Below, one piece after another: positions 33,204-42,257 of a stretch of 64,000 bases of DNA. Numbering within the stretch: the first letter of the stretch is position 1; the number at the start of each line of letters is the position of its first letter. The stretch is from positions 1-64,000 of the forward strand of contig NZ_URHZ01000015.1 of the NCBI RefSeq assembly GCF_900547735.1, written 5' to 3'. The notes beneath the pieces are model-generated. The model had not been told where the DNA came from. It did not search any database and saw only the letters and a program-made list of their open reading frames with translations. A program made the position numbers and the translations under genes. Source of the stretch: an uncultured Clostridium sp. GTDB taxonomy: Bacteria; Bacillota; Clostridia; Lachnospirales; Lachnospiraceae.

Positions 33204-35273
33204 ATGAGCGAGGAAGAGAAAAGACAGGATCCTGCTTCTGAGAAGGACGCCGATGCGTTCGGGGATGCGGCATTAGCAAGTCCGGAACCGGCAAATGCCG
33301 ATGGGAAACCGGAGGCTGAACTGACGGATGCAAAAAAGCAGGAACTCCTTGAAAAGTTTGATAAAGAGAGCAAGACGCGCACCTTTGTATCACCGATGGT
33401 TGCGAGGGTATATAAGATTTTTGCGATTGCGGTGACACTGTACCACCTTGTATTTGCATCCGGTTTCTGGATGCCTGAGACGCTGAAACACCGTTCTCTC
33501 CATGTGTCAATGATTCTGATATTGGCATTTGCCATGTATCCGGCAACAAAAAAAGCCAGCCGCAAGGTGATTGCATGGTACGACTATATCCTGATGGCGC
33601 TTTCGGCGGCAGTGCCTCTTTATATGTGGCTTGATTATTTTAATATTATCAACCGGGCGGGCAAGCCGAATTCCATGGACGTCATTATTGGAACCCTGCT
33701 TACGCTCCTGGTGCTGGAGGCCACAAGACGCGTATGCGGCCTGGCGCTTCCGATTCTCGGCCTTATCTTTATTGCATACAGCCTGATGGGCACAAAACAG
33801 GGGCTGATTCCAATCGATATTCCGGGAATCTTCCTCCACAGAGGTTACACCTGGCAGAAGCTGATGAGCCATTTCTTCGCCAATACGGAGGGTATCTACG
33901 GCTCCTCGGTCAACGTGGCCTCAACCTACATATTCCTGTTTATTGCATTCGGCGAGATTATGAACAAATGCGGCATGGGCAAATTCTTCAATGATATTGC
34001 AAATGCCCTTGCGGGCGGAAGTAAAGGCGGCCCAGCCAAAGTGGCGGTTGTGGCATCCGGTCTTCTGGGCATGATCAACGGCGCGGCGGTGGCCGTAGTT
34101 GTGACAACCGGTTCGTTTACAATACCGCTTATGAAGAAAACGGGATATGACAATGAGTTTTCGGGCGCCATTGTTGCGACCGGTTCCGTAGGCGGTCAGT
34201 TAATGCCTCCTGTTATGGGCGCCGCGGCATTCATCATGGCGGAAACGCTGGGTATTAAATACAGCACTCTGCTTGTATCAGCAATTATTCCGGCCGTCAT
34301 TTACTATATTGGAATCCTGCTTCAGATCCAGATGCGCGCTGAGAAAATGGGGATGCAGGGGACGCCGAAGGATCAGCTTCCCAAGATAGGTGAAGTTATG
34401 AAGGAATACGGCCATCTGGCGATTCCGCTGATTTTCCTGGTTTACATGCTGTTCTTCAGCGGCAAGACGGTAATTATGGCTGCATTCTATACTATTATTT
34501 TCACAATCGTTGTCGCAGAGCTGCGTCCGAACACGAGGATGAGCCTGGATGACATTATCGACGCCATGGTGGCAAGCGCCAAGTCGACCGTATCGGTTGC
34601 CATTGCCTGTGCCTGCGTCGGCATTATCGTAGGCGTGAGCAGTATCACCGGTTTCGCCCTCAACATGGCGAGCACCATCATCCAGATTGGCGGCCAGAAC
34701 CTGATGTTCACCCTGATGTTTACAATGGTAACGTGTATGATTCTCGGCATGGGGCTTCCGAGCATTCCTTCCTATATCATCACATCCACGATTGCGGCCC
34801 CGGCCCTTGTAACACTGGGAATTCCGCCTATCGCGGCCCATATGTTCTGTTTCTACTTTGCAATGTTTGCAAACCTGACGCCGCCGGTTGCCCTGGCTGC
34901 ATTTGCCGCGGCAGGCATAGCGGGAGGCAGTCCGATGAAGACGGGATGGGCGTCGGTGAAGCTGGCCCTGGCCGGATTTATCCTGCCTTACATGTTTGTG
35001 TATAATACGGAACTTCTGCTCCTCGACACACCGATTGCCAGAGGAATCCAGGTAGCCATCACGGCGGCCGTCGGCGTATTCCTGATCAGTGTGGCGGTGG
35101 AAGGTTTCCTGTTCCAGAAGGTAAACGTTGCACTGCGGATCCTCTGTTTTGTCGGTGCCTACCTCCTGATCGACAGCGGACTCATCACCGATATTATCGG
35201 CATTGCCATCTGCGCGGCGATCGTCATTTTACAGAAGACATTGGCGAAAAAAAATGTTACAATGGTGACGTAG
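33204..35273 (+). CDS. TRAP transporter permease, fused small and large subunits (DctQM, TAXI type)
   Basis: A 689-residue membrane protein. An Ala/Glu-rich cytoplasmic head (1 to about 60) is followed by a four-helix DctQ-like part, then the DctM-like large subunit (GSSVNVASTYIFLFIAFGEIMNKCG through GLPSIPSYIITSTIAAPAL and FANLTPPVALAAFAAAGIAG) and further C-terminal helices. Transport is driven by a sodium or proton gradient. GGAAAGGAGGATATGAA precedes the ATG. The two-component system downstream probably controls it. Confidence 0.95.
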   Translation: MSEEEKRQDPASEKDADAFGDAALASPEPANADGKPEAELTDAKKQELLEKFDKESKTRTFVSPMVARVYKIFAIAVTLYHLVFASGFWMPETLKHRSLHVSMILILAFAMYPATKKASRKVIAWYDYILMALSAAVPLYMWLDYFNIINRAGKPNSMDVIIGTLLTLLVLEATRRVCGLALPILGLIFIAYSLMGTKQGLIPIDIPGIFLHRGYTWQKLMSHFFANTEGIYGSSVNVASTYIFLFIAFGEIMNKCGMGKFFNDIANALAGGSKGGPAKVAVVASGLLGMINGAAVAVVVTTGSFTIPLMKKTGYDNEFSGAIVATGSVGGQLMPPVMGAAAFIMAETLGIKYSTLLVSAIIPAVIYYIGILLQIQMRAEKMGMQGTPKDQLPKIGEVMKEYGHLAIPLIFLVYMLFFSGKTVIMAAFYTIIFTIVVAELRPNTRMSLDDIIDAMVASAKSTVSVAIACACVGIIVGVSSITGFALNMASTIIQIGGQNLMFTLMFTMVTCMILGMGLPSIPSYIITSTIAAPALVTLGIPPIAAHMFCFYFAMFANLTPPVALAAFAAAGIAGGSPMKTGWASVKLALAGFILPYMFVYNTELLLLDTPIARGIQVAITAAVGVFLISVAVEGFLFQKVNVALRILCFVGAYLLIDSGLITDIIGIAICAAIVILQKTLAKKNVTMVT

Positions 35274-35304
35274 CTTTTTTAGAGGTTACTAAAACCGGCA
35301 TGAT

Positions 35305-35347
35305 GGGGTGCTGCGGGACTGCACAGGATTCCGCGGCGCCCCTTTTT
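35305..35347 (+). terminator. Terminator after the TRAP permease
   Basis: GGGGTGC (35305-35311) pairs with GCGCCCC (35336-35342), with an inner GCGG/CCGC stem, followed by TTTTT. Confidence 0.85.
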
Positions 35348-35382
35348 CAATTCATAGGAAATTACGTCCTATGAATTGAAAA
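35344..35382. repeat. Perfect 16-bp palindrome between TRAP operon and LytS gene
   Basis: Arms 35344-35359 and 35367-35382 (core CAATTCATAGGA / TCCTATGAATTG) are perfect complements around the loop AATTACG. It starts inside the T-run of the preceding terminator, and its 3' side has no T-run. It could be a REP-like palindrome, a second processing hairpin or a regulator site for the two-component genes. Confidence 0.75.
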
Positions 35383-35463
35383 CGCTCCGCGAGGATGCAC
35401 ATGCCGCGCAGAGGTAAATAGTTGCAGAAGCGCACTGCGGCGGTGAGGAATTGGGGGATCACT

Positions 35464-37230
35464 ATGGTATATGATGTTATTATGAGTGTCTGTATGAATA
35501 TTTCTCTGCTGATTGTCCTGGCTCTGATGCTGACCAAAATCCAGTTTGTCCAGGAGCTTCTGCTCAATGAGGACGATGAGAATGGAAACGGAGGCGGGAA
35601 TGTCAGGAGGAAAGTCAGGAACCAGCTTGTCCTGGGTGGGATTTTCGGCGTTTTCTGCATTATTTCCGACTATATCGGGATACAGGTGGAGGGAGCTCTT
35701 CCCAATGCCCGTGTCATAGGCGTGCTTTCCGCCGGTTTTCTGGGAGGTCCCGTTTCGGGAATGACCACGGCCCTTATTGCCTCGATCCACCGGTATCAGA
35801 TTTTTCCGGAACGTATCAGCACCCTGGCCTGTATCCTGGCGGCAATTCTGCATGGCATCATTGGTTCCTGGATTGGATATGCGAGGAGGGAGAACCGGCA
35901 GTATTCCAACTGGTTTCTTTTGATGAGCACATTTGTCGCGGAAGCGATTCATATGATTCTGATCCTCATACTGACAAGACCGTTTATTGAGGCGCTGGAG
36001 ATTGTAAAAATCGTCCTGGTGCCCATGGTTATCATAAATTCCTTTGGAATGGTTATCTTTTTCAGCATTTTCAAGACGATTTTTAACAATGAAGATCTGA
36101 AGGTGGCGGCCAACGTGGCGCTGGCCCTGAGGACGGCGGAACGATGCGCCCCTTACCTGGGGGATGCGGAGACGAACCGCAGCAGCATGCAGAAGATTAT
36201 AGAAATCGTCATGTCCGAATATAAATGCGTCGGGGTGGCGGTGATAAAGGGATATGAATTTCTGGGCAGAAGCAGTGCATTTGACGATATTGAGCTTAAT
36301 AAGACTTCTTACCCTAGGCTTTTGGCGGCCACCGCAACATACAGGACCACCAGGATCAGTAAAGTGCCTCTGCCCGAGGATGCGTTTTATCCGCTGTATG
36401 AAAAGAATGTGATTCTCTCGGCTCCGATTGTCCGCGGGGAGGACGACGTGCTCTCTTTTGTCATGATGGTCAGAAAGAATGCCTATTCTTACAGGGCCGA
36501 TATTGAATTTGTAACAGGTATCGCGAATTATTTTGCAACCCAGTTTAAACTGGTGGATATGGAGAAACAGAAGGAACATCTGAGAAAAGCGGAAATAAAG
36601 GCGCTCCAGTCCCAGATTAACCCTCATTTTCTCTTTAATGCTTTAAATACAATCTCATGCTTTTGCCGGGAAAAGCCGGAGAAGGCCAGGGAACTTCTGA
36701 TGGCCTTAAGCTCCTATTTCCGGAACATGCTGGAGGATATCGACAGCAGGGTGACACTGGAGACGGAGCTTGAGCATGTGAAAGCCTATCTGATGCTGGA
36801 GGAGGCCAGGTTCGAGGAACACCTGAAAATCAAAATCGAAGCTGAGCCGAAAGACTGTACCTGCCGCGTGCCGAACCTGATACTGCAGCCAATCGTGGAA
36901 AATGCAGTGCGTCACGGCGCGATGAAAAGGGATAAGGGGCAGGTGGCAATCCGCATCAGGAAGGAAGAAAAGTCAACAATGATCGATGTGATAGATAATG
37001 GGCCCGGAATGGACAAAGAGATCGTGGACCGGCTTTATGAGAGCAGCACGGAACTGCCGCACCAGAATGAGAGCCACGGAATCGGAATGCTGAATGTCCA
37101 GAGGCGGCTGACCGGGATCTATGGAAAAAGCGCCGGCCTCCAGATTATTTCCGGCGGTTCGGGGACCATTGTGCGCATGATCATTCCAAACCAGAAGGAG
37201 AAGACGGATGAGGATAGCGGTAGTAGATGA
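35464..37230 (+). CDS. Sensor histidine kinase, LytS/BtsS type
   Basis: A 588-residue membrane kinase. An N-terminal 5TMR-LYT-like membrane domain (about five to six helices, with NARVIGVLSAGFLGGPVSG) is followed by a GAF-like region and the HisKA_7TM/LytS phosphoacceptor QSQINPHFLFNALNTI. The ATPase has VPNLILQPIVENAVRHG and DNGPGMD. BtsS/YpdA kinases of this class sense pyruvate-like compounds. Placement after the TRAP operon suggests it senses that substrate. GGGGGATCACT precedes ATG 35464. Confidence 0.93.
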   Translation: MVYDVIMSVCMNISLLIVLALMLTKIQFVQELLLNEDDENGNGGGNVRRKVRNQLVLGGIFGVFCIISDYIGIQVEGALPNARVIGVLSAGFLGGPVSGMTTALIASIHRYQIFPERISTLACILAAILHGIIGSWIGYARRENRQYSNWFLLMSTFVAEAIHMILILILTRPFIEALEIVKIVLVPMVIINSFGMVIFFSIFKTIFNNEDLKVAANVALALRTAERCAPYLGDAETNRSSMQKIIEIVMSEYKCVGVAVIKGYEFLGRSSAFDDIELNKTSYPRLLAATATYRTTRISKVPLPEDAFYPLYEKNVILSAPIVRGEDDVLSFVMMVRKNAYSYRADIEFVTGIANYFATQFKLVDMEKQKEHLRKAEIKALQSQINPHFLFNALNTISCFCREKPEKARELLMALSSYFRNMLEDIDSRVTLETELEHVKAYLMLEEARFEEHLKIKIEAEPKDCTCRVPNLILQPIVENAVRHGAMKRDKGQVAIRIRKEEKSTMIDVIDNGPGMDKEIVDRLYESSTELPHQNESHGIGMLNVQRRLTGIYGKSAGLQIISGGSGTIVRMIIPNQKEKTDEDSGSR

Positions 37231-37927
37231 TGAACGCCCTGCCAGAAGCGAGCTGGTGTACCTGATCAGACAGTGCAGTCCCGGGGTGGAAATCACAGAG
37301 GCCGAGAGCAGTGACAGGCTGATGCAGCTTCTTGATACGGAGGAATTTGACGTCTGTTTTGTGGATATTGATCTGGGAGGGGCCAATGGGACGACGCTGG
37401 CGTCTATGATAAAAAGCAAGCTGCCGGAGGCTCAGATTATATTTGCCACCGCATACAGGGAATATGCGGTGAAGGCATTTGAACTGGGGGCCACGGATTA
37501 CCTTCTGAAACCCTTTGACCTGGACCGGGTGAGGAAGACGATGGGCAGGCTGGAGGAGAGAAGAGTCGAGGCAGCAGGGGCAAGGGAGATGGCCATCAAT
37601 AAAATCATGGTGAATGCCGGAGCCAGCTTCCAGGTGCTGGATGTGGCGGATATCGTTTTTATTGAGACGGAAAAGCGCTCCTGCAAGATCCATACGGCCA
37701 AAAAGGCATACCTCCAGAATGAATCCCTGAATTACTATGAAACCAGGCTGAGAAACTGCCGGTTTTTCAGAATACATAAAAGTTATCTGGTGAATCTTGA
37801 CTATGTGCTTGAGATGATTCCAACCTATAACAGTGGGTACAGCCTTAAGATGAGATATTATGAGAAAGATTTGCTGCCGATTGGGAGAACGCAGGTGAAG
37901 GAGTTCAGGCAGTTATTCGCAAGATAA
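37208..37927 (+). CDS. LytTR-family response regulator
   Basis: A 239-residue regulator. The receiver domain (1 to about 120) has acidic pocket VVDDE, phospho-Asp in CFVDIDLGG and Lys in YLLKPFD. The LytTR DNA-binding domain follows (DIVFIETEKRSCKIHTAKKAYLQ ... FFRIHKSYLVNLDYV). It overlaps the kinase gene by 23 bases with AAGGAG before the ATG. It probably activates the TRAP operon. Confidence 0.95.
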   Translation: MRIAVVDDERPARSELVYLIRQCSPGVEITEAESSDRLMQLLDTEEFDVCFVDIDLGGANGTTLASMIKSKLPEAQIIFATAYREYAVKAFELGATDYLLKPFDLDRVRKTMGRLEERRVEAAGAREMAINKIMVNAGASFQVLDVADIVFIETEKRSCKIHTAKKAYLQNESLNYYETRLRNCRFFRIHKSYLVNLDYVLEMIPTYNSGYSLKMRYYEKDLLPIGRTQVKEFRQLFAR

Positions 37928-37981
37928 AAAGATTTGAGTAAGAGAGCTGCATCCGGGCGGCAGTGAAAATTGAGATGAAAC

Positions 37982-38014
37982 AAAAATGCCTCTCCATCAG
38001 TGAGAGGCATTTTT
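37982..38014. terminator. Convergent terminator after the LytTR gene
   Basis: A perfect 13-bp stem (37982-37994, 38002-38014) with a 7-base loop, A-run and T-run, usable from both sides. Confidence 0.92.
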
Positions 38015-38059
38015 GTTTCTTTTAAAGATTGAAGAGTCGGACCCGGGGCGGTTTAAGAA

Positions 38060-39409
38060 TTAATTTGTTTTAATAGAAATTCGGTACACCTTGCTGGGCC
38101 GTCCTTTTGTATTCGTCTGACGGGTATAGATAACTTCGGCAAGGTTGTATTTTACGAGGGTTGTAATAATACGGTTTACGCTGCGCATCGTGATGCGCAG
38201 AACGCGGGACAGCTCCTGTGTCGTAACCTCCTCCGTACCGGTTACGGCGAGGGCGGAGCAAAGCTTCTGCACGGTCAGGGTCGAGAGGCCCGTGCGGTCG
38301 GCGAGTTCGCGCATATAAGGCGTGACGGCGCTCTGGATCGACAGGCCGGCGCCCTCCTCTCCCAGGAGGCCGAGGAGCCCCTGACTCTCGGAGAAAAGGT
38401 AGCTGACACGGTTCCCGGTAATGCGGGATTCCTTTGCTGCGACTATGGCATTGGCCTCCGCCTGACTCAAATCTTCGGCAAGGCCGTAGCCGATCGCCAG
38501 CTCGAATCCCCCGTTTTCCTTTATATAATCCCGAAGATGGCAGCAGGTGAAGCCGTCGGTCACCTTTTCGGCGGTCTTTCGGTTGGTGGAGATTCGGAAA
38601 CCGTAGCGGGTATCCCGGATGATGAAATCGTATAGATATTTTTTGTTGAAGGCGGTCAGTAATTTTTCCAGCAGATCATACCGGTTCTGGAACTGCTCCC
38701 AGGAGGCGGGATCCTCCCTGGACGCGGCCGGCAAAAACAAATCGATGGAAGCCGCCAGATTGTTAGTCAGTGTGCTGAGCAGAATTTCGTGTGTCAACTG
38801 GCGAAAACCGGCCAGGATATCTTCCCTGCTGAAAGAAATATAGTAACACTCCACGCCTGCCTCCAGAATCTCCGGCATGATCGGGCTCATACGTGACAGG
38901 GAATACTTGATCTTCTTAGAATTCCACAATTCAATGTGCTTTTGCAGCTTCTGCTTCGAGGTTTTGTGGACCGTCTCCGGGGACAGTTCCCCTATATACC
39001 GGTTATTGCGCTGAAGCCATTCCTCGAAGGTGCCCTCCCTCAGATACTGTATCAGCGAACTCTCTTCTCCCGGACAGAGATAATCACAAAAATCAAAATA
39101 TCCGTGCTCGAAATTCCAATCCTGATATTTATAAATTACCTCAAAAAAAGTTTTGTAGTAATTGCCTGCGGAACAGAGGAAAAAGCTGATGGGCTTGCAG
39201 TCCGGAACACTTTTCTGAATAGAAAGCATCGGGCCGGGGCCGGTGGTGATAAAGCCGTCAAACCCGGATTCCAGCCTGCGGTACAGCTCCACAATATGTT
39301 CATAATTATAATAGACAAACAGTTCTGTCTCACAGTCCAAATCAAGCGTCTGAACTTCTTTTTCTAAATATTCTTTTAGATATGCGGTAGCCAGTATCGC
39401 AATTCTCAC
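38060..39409 (-). CDS. Transcriptional regulator with N-terminal sensor, degenerate GGDEF-like middle and C-terminal winged helix
   Basis: A 449-residue protein. The N-terminal alpha/beta domain begins RIAILATAYLKEYLEKEV and has GFDGFITTGPGP. Before residue 370 there is a GGDEF-like piece (ELAIGYGLAEDLSQAEANAIVAAKES), without the catalytic GGDEF. The C-terminus is a winged helix (TTQELSRVLRITMRSVNRIITTLVKYNLAEV, then GRPSKVYRI). The start is GTG at 39409 behind AAAGGTGG. The in-frame ATG at 39433 has no ribosome site. It is divergent from the DcuC cluster, with a perfect palindrome on its own -10 box. Confidence 0.85.
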   Translation of the reverse strand: MRIAILATAYLKEYLEKEVQTLDLDCETELFVYYNYEHIVELYRRLESGFDGFITTGPGPMLSIQKSVPDCKPISFFLCSAGNYYKTFFEVIYKYQDWNFEHGYFDFCDYLCPGEESSLIQYLREGTFEEWLQRNNRYIGELSPETVHKTSKQKLQKHIELWNSKKIKYSLSRMSPIMPEILEAGVECYYISFSREDILAGFRQLTHEILLSTLTNNLAASIDLFLPAASREDPASWEQFQNRYDLLEKLLTAFNKKYLYDFIIRDTRYGFRISTNRKTAEKVTDGFTCCHLRDYIKENGGFELAIGYGLAEDLSQAEANAIVAAKESRITGNRVSYLFSESQGLLGLLGEEGAGLSIQSAVTPYMRELADRTGLSTLTVQKLCSALAVTGTEEVTTQELSRVLRITMRSVNRIITTLVKYNLAEVIYTRQTNTKGRPSKVYRISIKTN

Positions 39410-39438
39410 AAAAACACCACCTTTTTCAAACATTGTAA

Positions 39439-39459
39439 TTTGTTATACAGTATAACAAA
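39439..39459. promoter_or_regulatory. Perfect 21-bp palindrome, candidate autoregulatory operator
   Basis: Arms TTTGTTATAC (39439-39448) and GTATAACAAA (39450-39459) around a single A. The minus-strand -10 box TATACT (39454-39449) lies inside it, with TTGTAA (39477-39472) 17 bases away as -35 box. A protein bound here would shut the regulator's own promoter. Confidence 0.8.
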
Positions 39460-39588
39460 AAATAAAGGGTATTACAACAGAGGAACTTCGCGCGGGTACC
39501 GGTAAGCTGGATAAAAAAGAAATTTGTGATTTATTACTAAATTACGGACGTTTTAATTGTTCCTTTTTAACGAAAATAATTATTATCA

Positions 39589-39616
39589 TTTACATTAATG
39601 ATTTGCGTGATATAAT
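39589..39616 (+). promoter_or_regulatory. Promoter of the dcuC-peptidase-malic enzyme unit
   Basis: TTTACA (39589-39594), 16-bp spacer, TATAAT (39611-39616), 100 bases before the transporter gene. Confidence 0.65.
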
Positions 39617-39716
39617 TGGAAATATAAAAGACGTCTTTAATATAACCGTAAATAGGTAAGCCAACAACAAAGCAACAAATGAACAGGCAGATGATGAAAC
39701 AAAATAGGAGGGTGTT

Positions 39717-41075
39717 ATGTTTAGTGTGTTAATTGCTTTACTTGTAACAATTGTGGTGGGGTATTTCGTTATCAAAAAGTATAAACCGCAGACCGTGCTT
39801 TTTGCGGCAGGAATTTTTCTGATGATCATTGCCTCCGTGTTCCATTTGGGGGAGATTATGGCGGCTGATAAGTCAACCGGCTTCTGGCTCTTTGATATTT
39901 TTGAATATATGAAAACCGTTTTTGCAGCCGACGCGGCGGGGACCGGTATGATTATCATGGCAGTCGGCGGCTTTGCCGTTTACATGGAGCACATTGGAGC
40001 AAGCTCCGCAATGGTGGACATCTGTATCAAGCCGCTGAAGGCGCTCAATAAGCCGTATCTGGTTCTGGCTCTCAGTTATGTGGTCGGACAGTTCTTAAAC
40101 ATATTTATTCCGAGTGCGGCGGGACTCAGTGTACTTCTGATGGCAACGCTGTTCCCGGTGCTTGTTGAACTGGGAGTCAGCCGCCTGTCGGCAACGGCTC
40201 TTATCGGTACCGCGGCCTGTCTGGATCTGGGACCGGCTTCCGGCGCTTCGAACATGGCGGCTCAGACGGCAGGCCTGGAGCCGATGTTATATTTTGTGCA
40301 GTATCAGCTTCCGGTAGCGGGAGTGGTTGTGGTGACGATAGCAGTTCTTCACTATCTGGTACAGAAATATTTTGACAGGAAGATGAATTTTATTCCGGAT
40401 GCAGCGGCCGACGGGAAAAGAGAGAAAAAGGCGGTTCCGAAGATTTATGCAATTCTTCCTCTGCTTCCGCTGATTTTCCTTTTTGTGTTCAGTAAATTAG
40501 TCATCAGTTCTATTTCCATGAACGTTATCACGGCCATGCTGCTCGGCGTGACAATTGCCCTGATTTTTGAGTTCATCACGAAAAGAGGAAACGGCAAAGC
40601 AGTTGCAAAGGATATTCAGGTGTTCTTTAACGGAATGGGCAGCCAGTTTGCTACAATTGTAACATTGATTATTGCGGGAGAGACCTTCGCAAAAGGTCTT
40701 ATGTCAATCGGAGCGATCGACACGATTATTGAGAGCTGTAAAGCTACCGGTTTCGGTCCCGTCCCAATGACCATTGTTATGGTCCTGATTATTACCGTAT
40801 GTTCCATTGTAATGGGGTCCGGAAATGCTCCTTTTTACGCATTTGCCGCCCTTGCTCCGACCGTAGCGGCCGCCTTCGGTATCTCTACCGTTCTGATGGT
40901 TATGCCGATGCAGCTGGCAAGCGGTATTGCCAGAAGCATTTCCCCGATTACCTCCGTTATCGTGGCGGTAAGCGCCAGCGCGGACTTGTTCCCGGTTGAC
41001 GTTGTAAAGCGTACGGCTATTCCGATGGCGGGAGGCCTGGCTGCCCTGTTACTGTCAACGTTTCTGATGTTTTAA
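39717..41075 (+). CDS. DcuC-family C4-dicarboxylate transporter
   Basis: A 452-residue protein with about twelve membrane helices and DcuC-family features (FAVYMEHIGASSAMVDICIKPLKAL, NIFIPSAAGLSVLLMATLFPVL, GTAACLDLGPASGASNMAAQTAGL). Known members export succinate or exchange C4 acids in anaerobes. Here it is followed by an M20 peptidase and a malic enzyme, which suggests import of a malate-type or amide-linked acid. GGAGGGTGTT precedes the ATG. Confidence 0.92.
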   Translation: MFSVLIALLVTIVVGYFVIKKYKPQTVLFAAGIFLMIIASVFHLGEIMAADKSTGFWLFDIFEYMKTVFAADAAGTGMIIMAVGGFAVYMEHIGASSAMVDICIKPLKALNKPYLVLALSYVVGQFLNIFIPSAAGLSVLLMATLFPVLVELGVSRLSATALIGTAACLDLGPASGASNMAAQTAGLEPMLYFVQYQLPVAGVVVVTIAVLHYLVQKYFDRKMNFIPDAAADGKREKKAVPKIYAILPLLPLIFLFVFSKLVISSISMNVITAMLLGVTIALIFEFITKRGNGKAVAKDIQVFFNGMGSQFATIVTLIIAGETFAKGLMSIGAIDTIIESCKATGFGPVPMTIVMVLIITVCSIVMGSGNAPFYAFAALAPTVAAAFGISTVLMVMPMQLASGIARSISPITSVIVAVSASADLFPVDVVKRTAIPMAGGLAALLLSTFLMF

Positions 41076-41119
41076 GAAAACATTGCGGATATCCCGCAAT
41101 AACGCGAAAGGATTAGACA

Positions 41120-42253
41120 ATGAAAAACTTTAATTTACGAGAATATCTGAATGAACTGGAGACTCTGGTTAATATCGACAGCGGAAGCCGGGTGCCGGGC
41201 GGAACATCCCTCATGGCGGATTACATGGAAGCAAAGTATAGAGAACTCGGCCTTACGGTGAAACGGATCGAATCCGAAAAGGGCCTGGGGCCCTGTCTGG
41301 AAATCCGCAGCTATGCAGAGCGGGAGAAAATCGACGTCCTTTTTCTCGGACATATGGATACGGTATTTCCAGCCGGGGAGCCGGAACGGAGACCTTACCG
41401 GGAGGAGGGAGAGCTGGGTTATGGACCGGGCATTATGGATATGAAGGCAGGCCTGTTATCCACCTGGTACCTTGTTAAGAATCTGGTGGAGGATGGCACA
41501 GGGTTAAACATCTGTGTGGCTCACAACAGTGATGAGGAAATTTCTTCCCTGGACTCTCAGGAATGGATTAAAAAACTGGCTGAGAAAGCGGATATTACCA
41601 TCGTGATGGAACCGGGACGAAAGAACGGGGAATATGTGAATGAGAGAAAGGGCCTTGCGCGGTACACGGTGACGGTGGAAGGAGTCGCGGCTCATGCGGG
41701 GATAGCGCCTCAGGATGGGGCAAGCGCCATTTATGAGCTGGCCGAACTGATTCTTAAGTTACAGGCTCTCAACAATTATGAGATCGGAACCAGCGTTAAT
41801 GTTGGAGTGATTTCTGGAGGAACGGCATCCAACGTGGTCTGTGATCTGGCGGCATGTGTGGTCGACACCCGTTTTGACACCATCGGGGAGCATGAGAAGA
41901 TTGAGGAAAGCCTGAAGAGGCTGGAGAGCCGGAGGGTTAACCCGAGAACGTCCGTAACCATAGTGAGAGACGGCTTCAGACCGCCGATGAATAAGACGGA
42001 AAAGACAGAATCCCTGATGGCGCTCATGGAGGAGCAGGCCGCGCTCATCGGTATGGATATGAAATGGGTAAAGACAGGCGGAGGCTCCGACGGTAACTTT
42101 GCGGCTTTTGCTGGCTCCGCTGTCATAGACGGGGCCGGACCGGCAGGAGACGGGGCTCACGGGAAGAAAGAATCACTTCAGCTTAACACGATTGAACCGA
42201 GACTGGAGCTTCTATACAACATGCTTACCGCATTATCGGAGAAAAGAGGGTGA
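41120..42253 (+). CDS. M20-family metallopeptidase (glutamate carboxypeptidase/CPG2-like)
   Basis: A 377-residue di-zinc hydrolase. Seen: FLGHMDTVFP (metal His and Asp), GPGIMDMKAG (bridging Asp), NSDEEISS (base and metal Glu), a dimerisation-domain insert with AAHAGIAPQDGASAIYELA, and the closing GAHGKKESL (last metal His). CPG2 relatives cut C-terminal Glu or other N-acyl amino acids. There is no signal peptide, so it works in the cytoplasm on imported substrate. Between dcuC and malic enzyme. Confidence 0.93.
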   Translation: MKNFNLREYLNELETLVNIDSGSRVPGGTSLMADYMEAKYRELGLTVKRIESEKGLGPCLEIRSYAEREKIDVLFLGHMDTVFPAGEPERRPYREEGELGYGPGIMDMKAGLLSTWYLVKNLVEDGTGLNICVAHNSDEEISSLDSQEWIKKLAEKADITIVMEPGRKNGEYVNERKGLARYTVTVEGVAAHAGIAPQDGASAIYELAELILKLQALNNYEIGTSVNVGVISGGTASNVVCDLAACVVDTRFDTIGEHEKIEESLKRLESRRVNPRTSVTIVRDGFRPPMNKTEKTESLMALMEEQAALIGMDMKWVKTGGGSDGNFAAFAGSAVIDGAGPAGDGAHGKKESLQLNTIEPRLELLYNMLTALSEKRG

Positions 42254-42257
42254 GAAA

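Larger units (their letters stand above)
39410..39716. promoter_or_regulatory. Divergent control region between regulator and DcuC operon
   Basis: Holds the minus-strand promoter and 21-bp palindrome of the regulator gene, a plus-strand promoter at 39589-39616, the short inverted repeat ATCATT/AATGAT (39585-39602) over its -35 box, and a Fur-box-like stretch (39574-39588). No coding potential is seen. Confidence 0.7.

Noticed and set aside
34278..34841. 187-codon minus-strand frame inside the TRAP permease gene
   Set aside because: Composition typical of an antisense shadow (Asn/Arg/His-rich), with no ribosome site.
35362..36627. 421-codon open frame on the minus strand opposite the LytS-type kinase
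   Set aside because: Low-complexity His/Arg/Asn-rich translation with no start signal. The plus-strand kinase has all its motifs.
39574..39588. Fur box upstream of the dcuC-like gene
   Set aside because: The right half ATTATCA matches but the left half AAATAAT has two mismatches. The region is AT-rich and the genes have no iron connection, so I do not call it.
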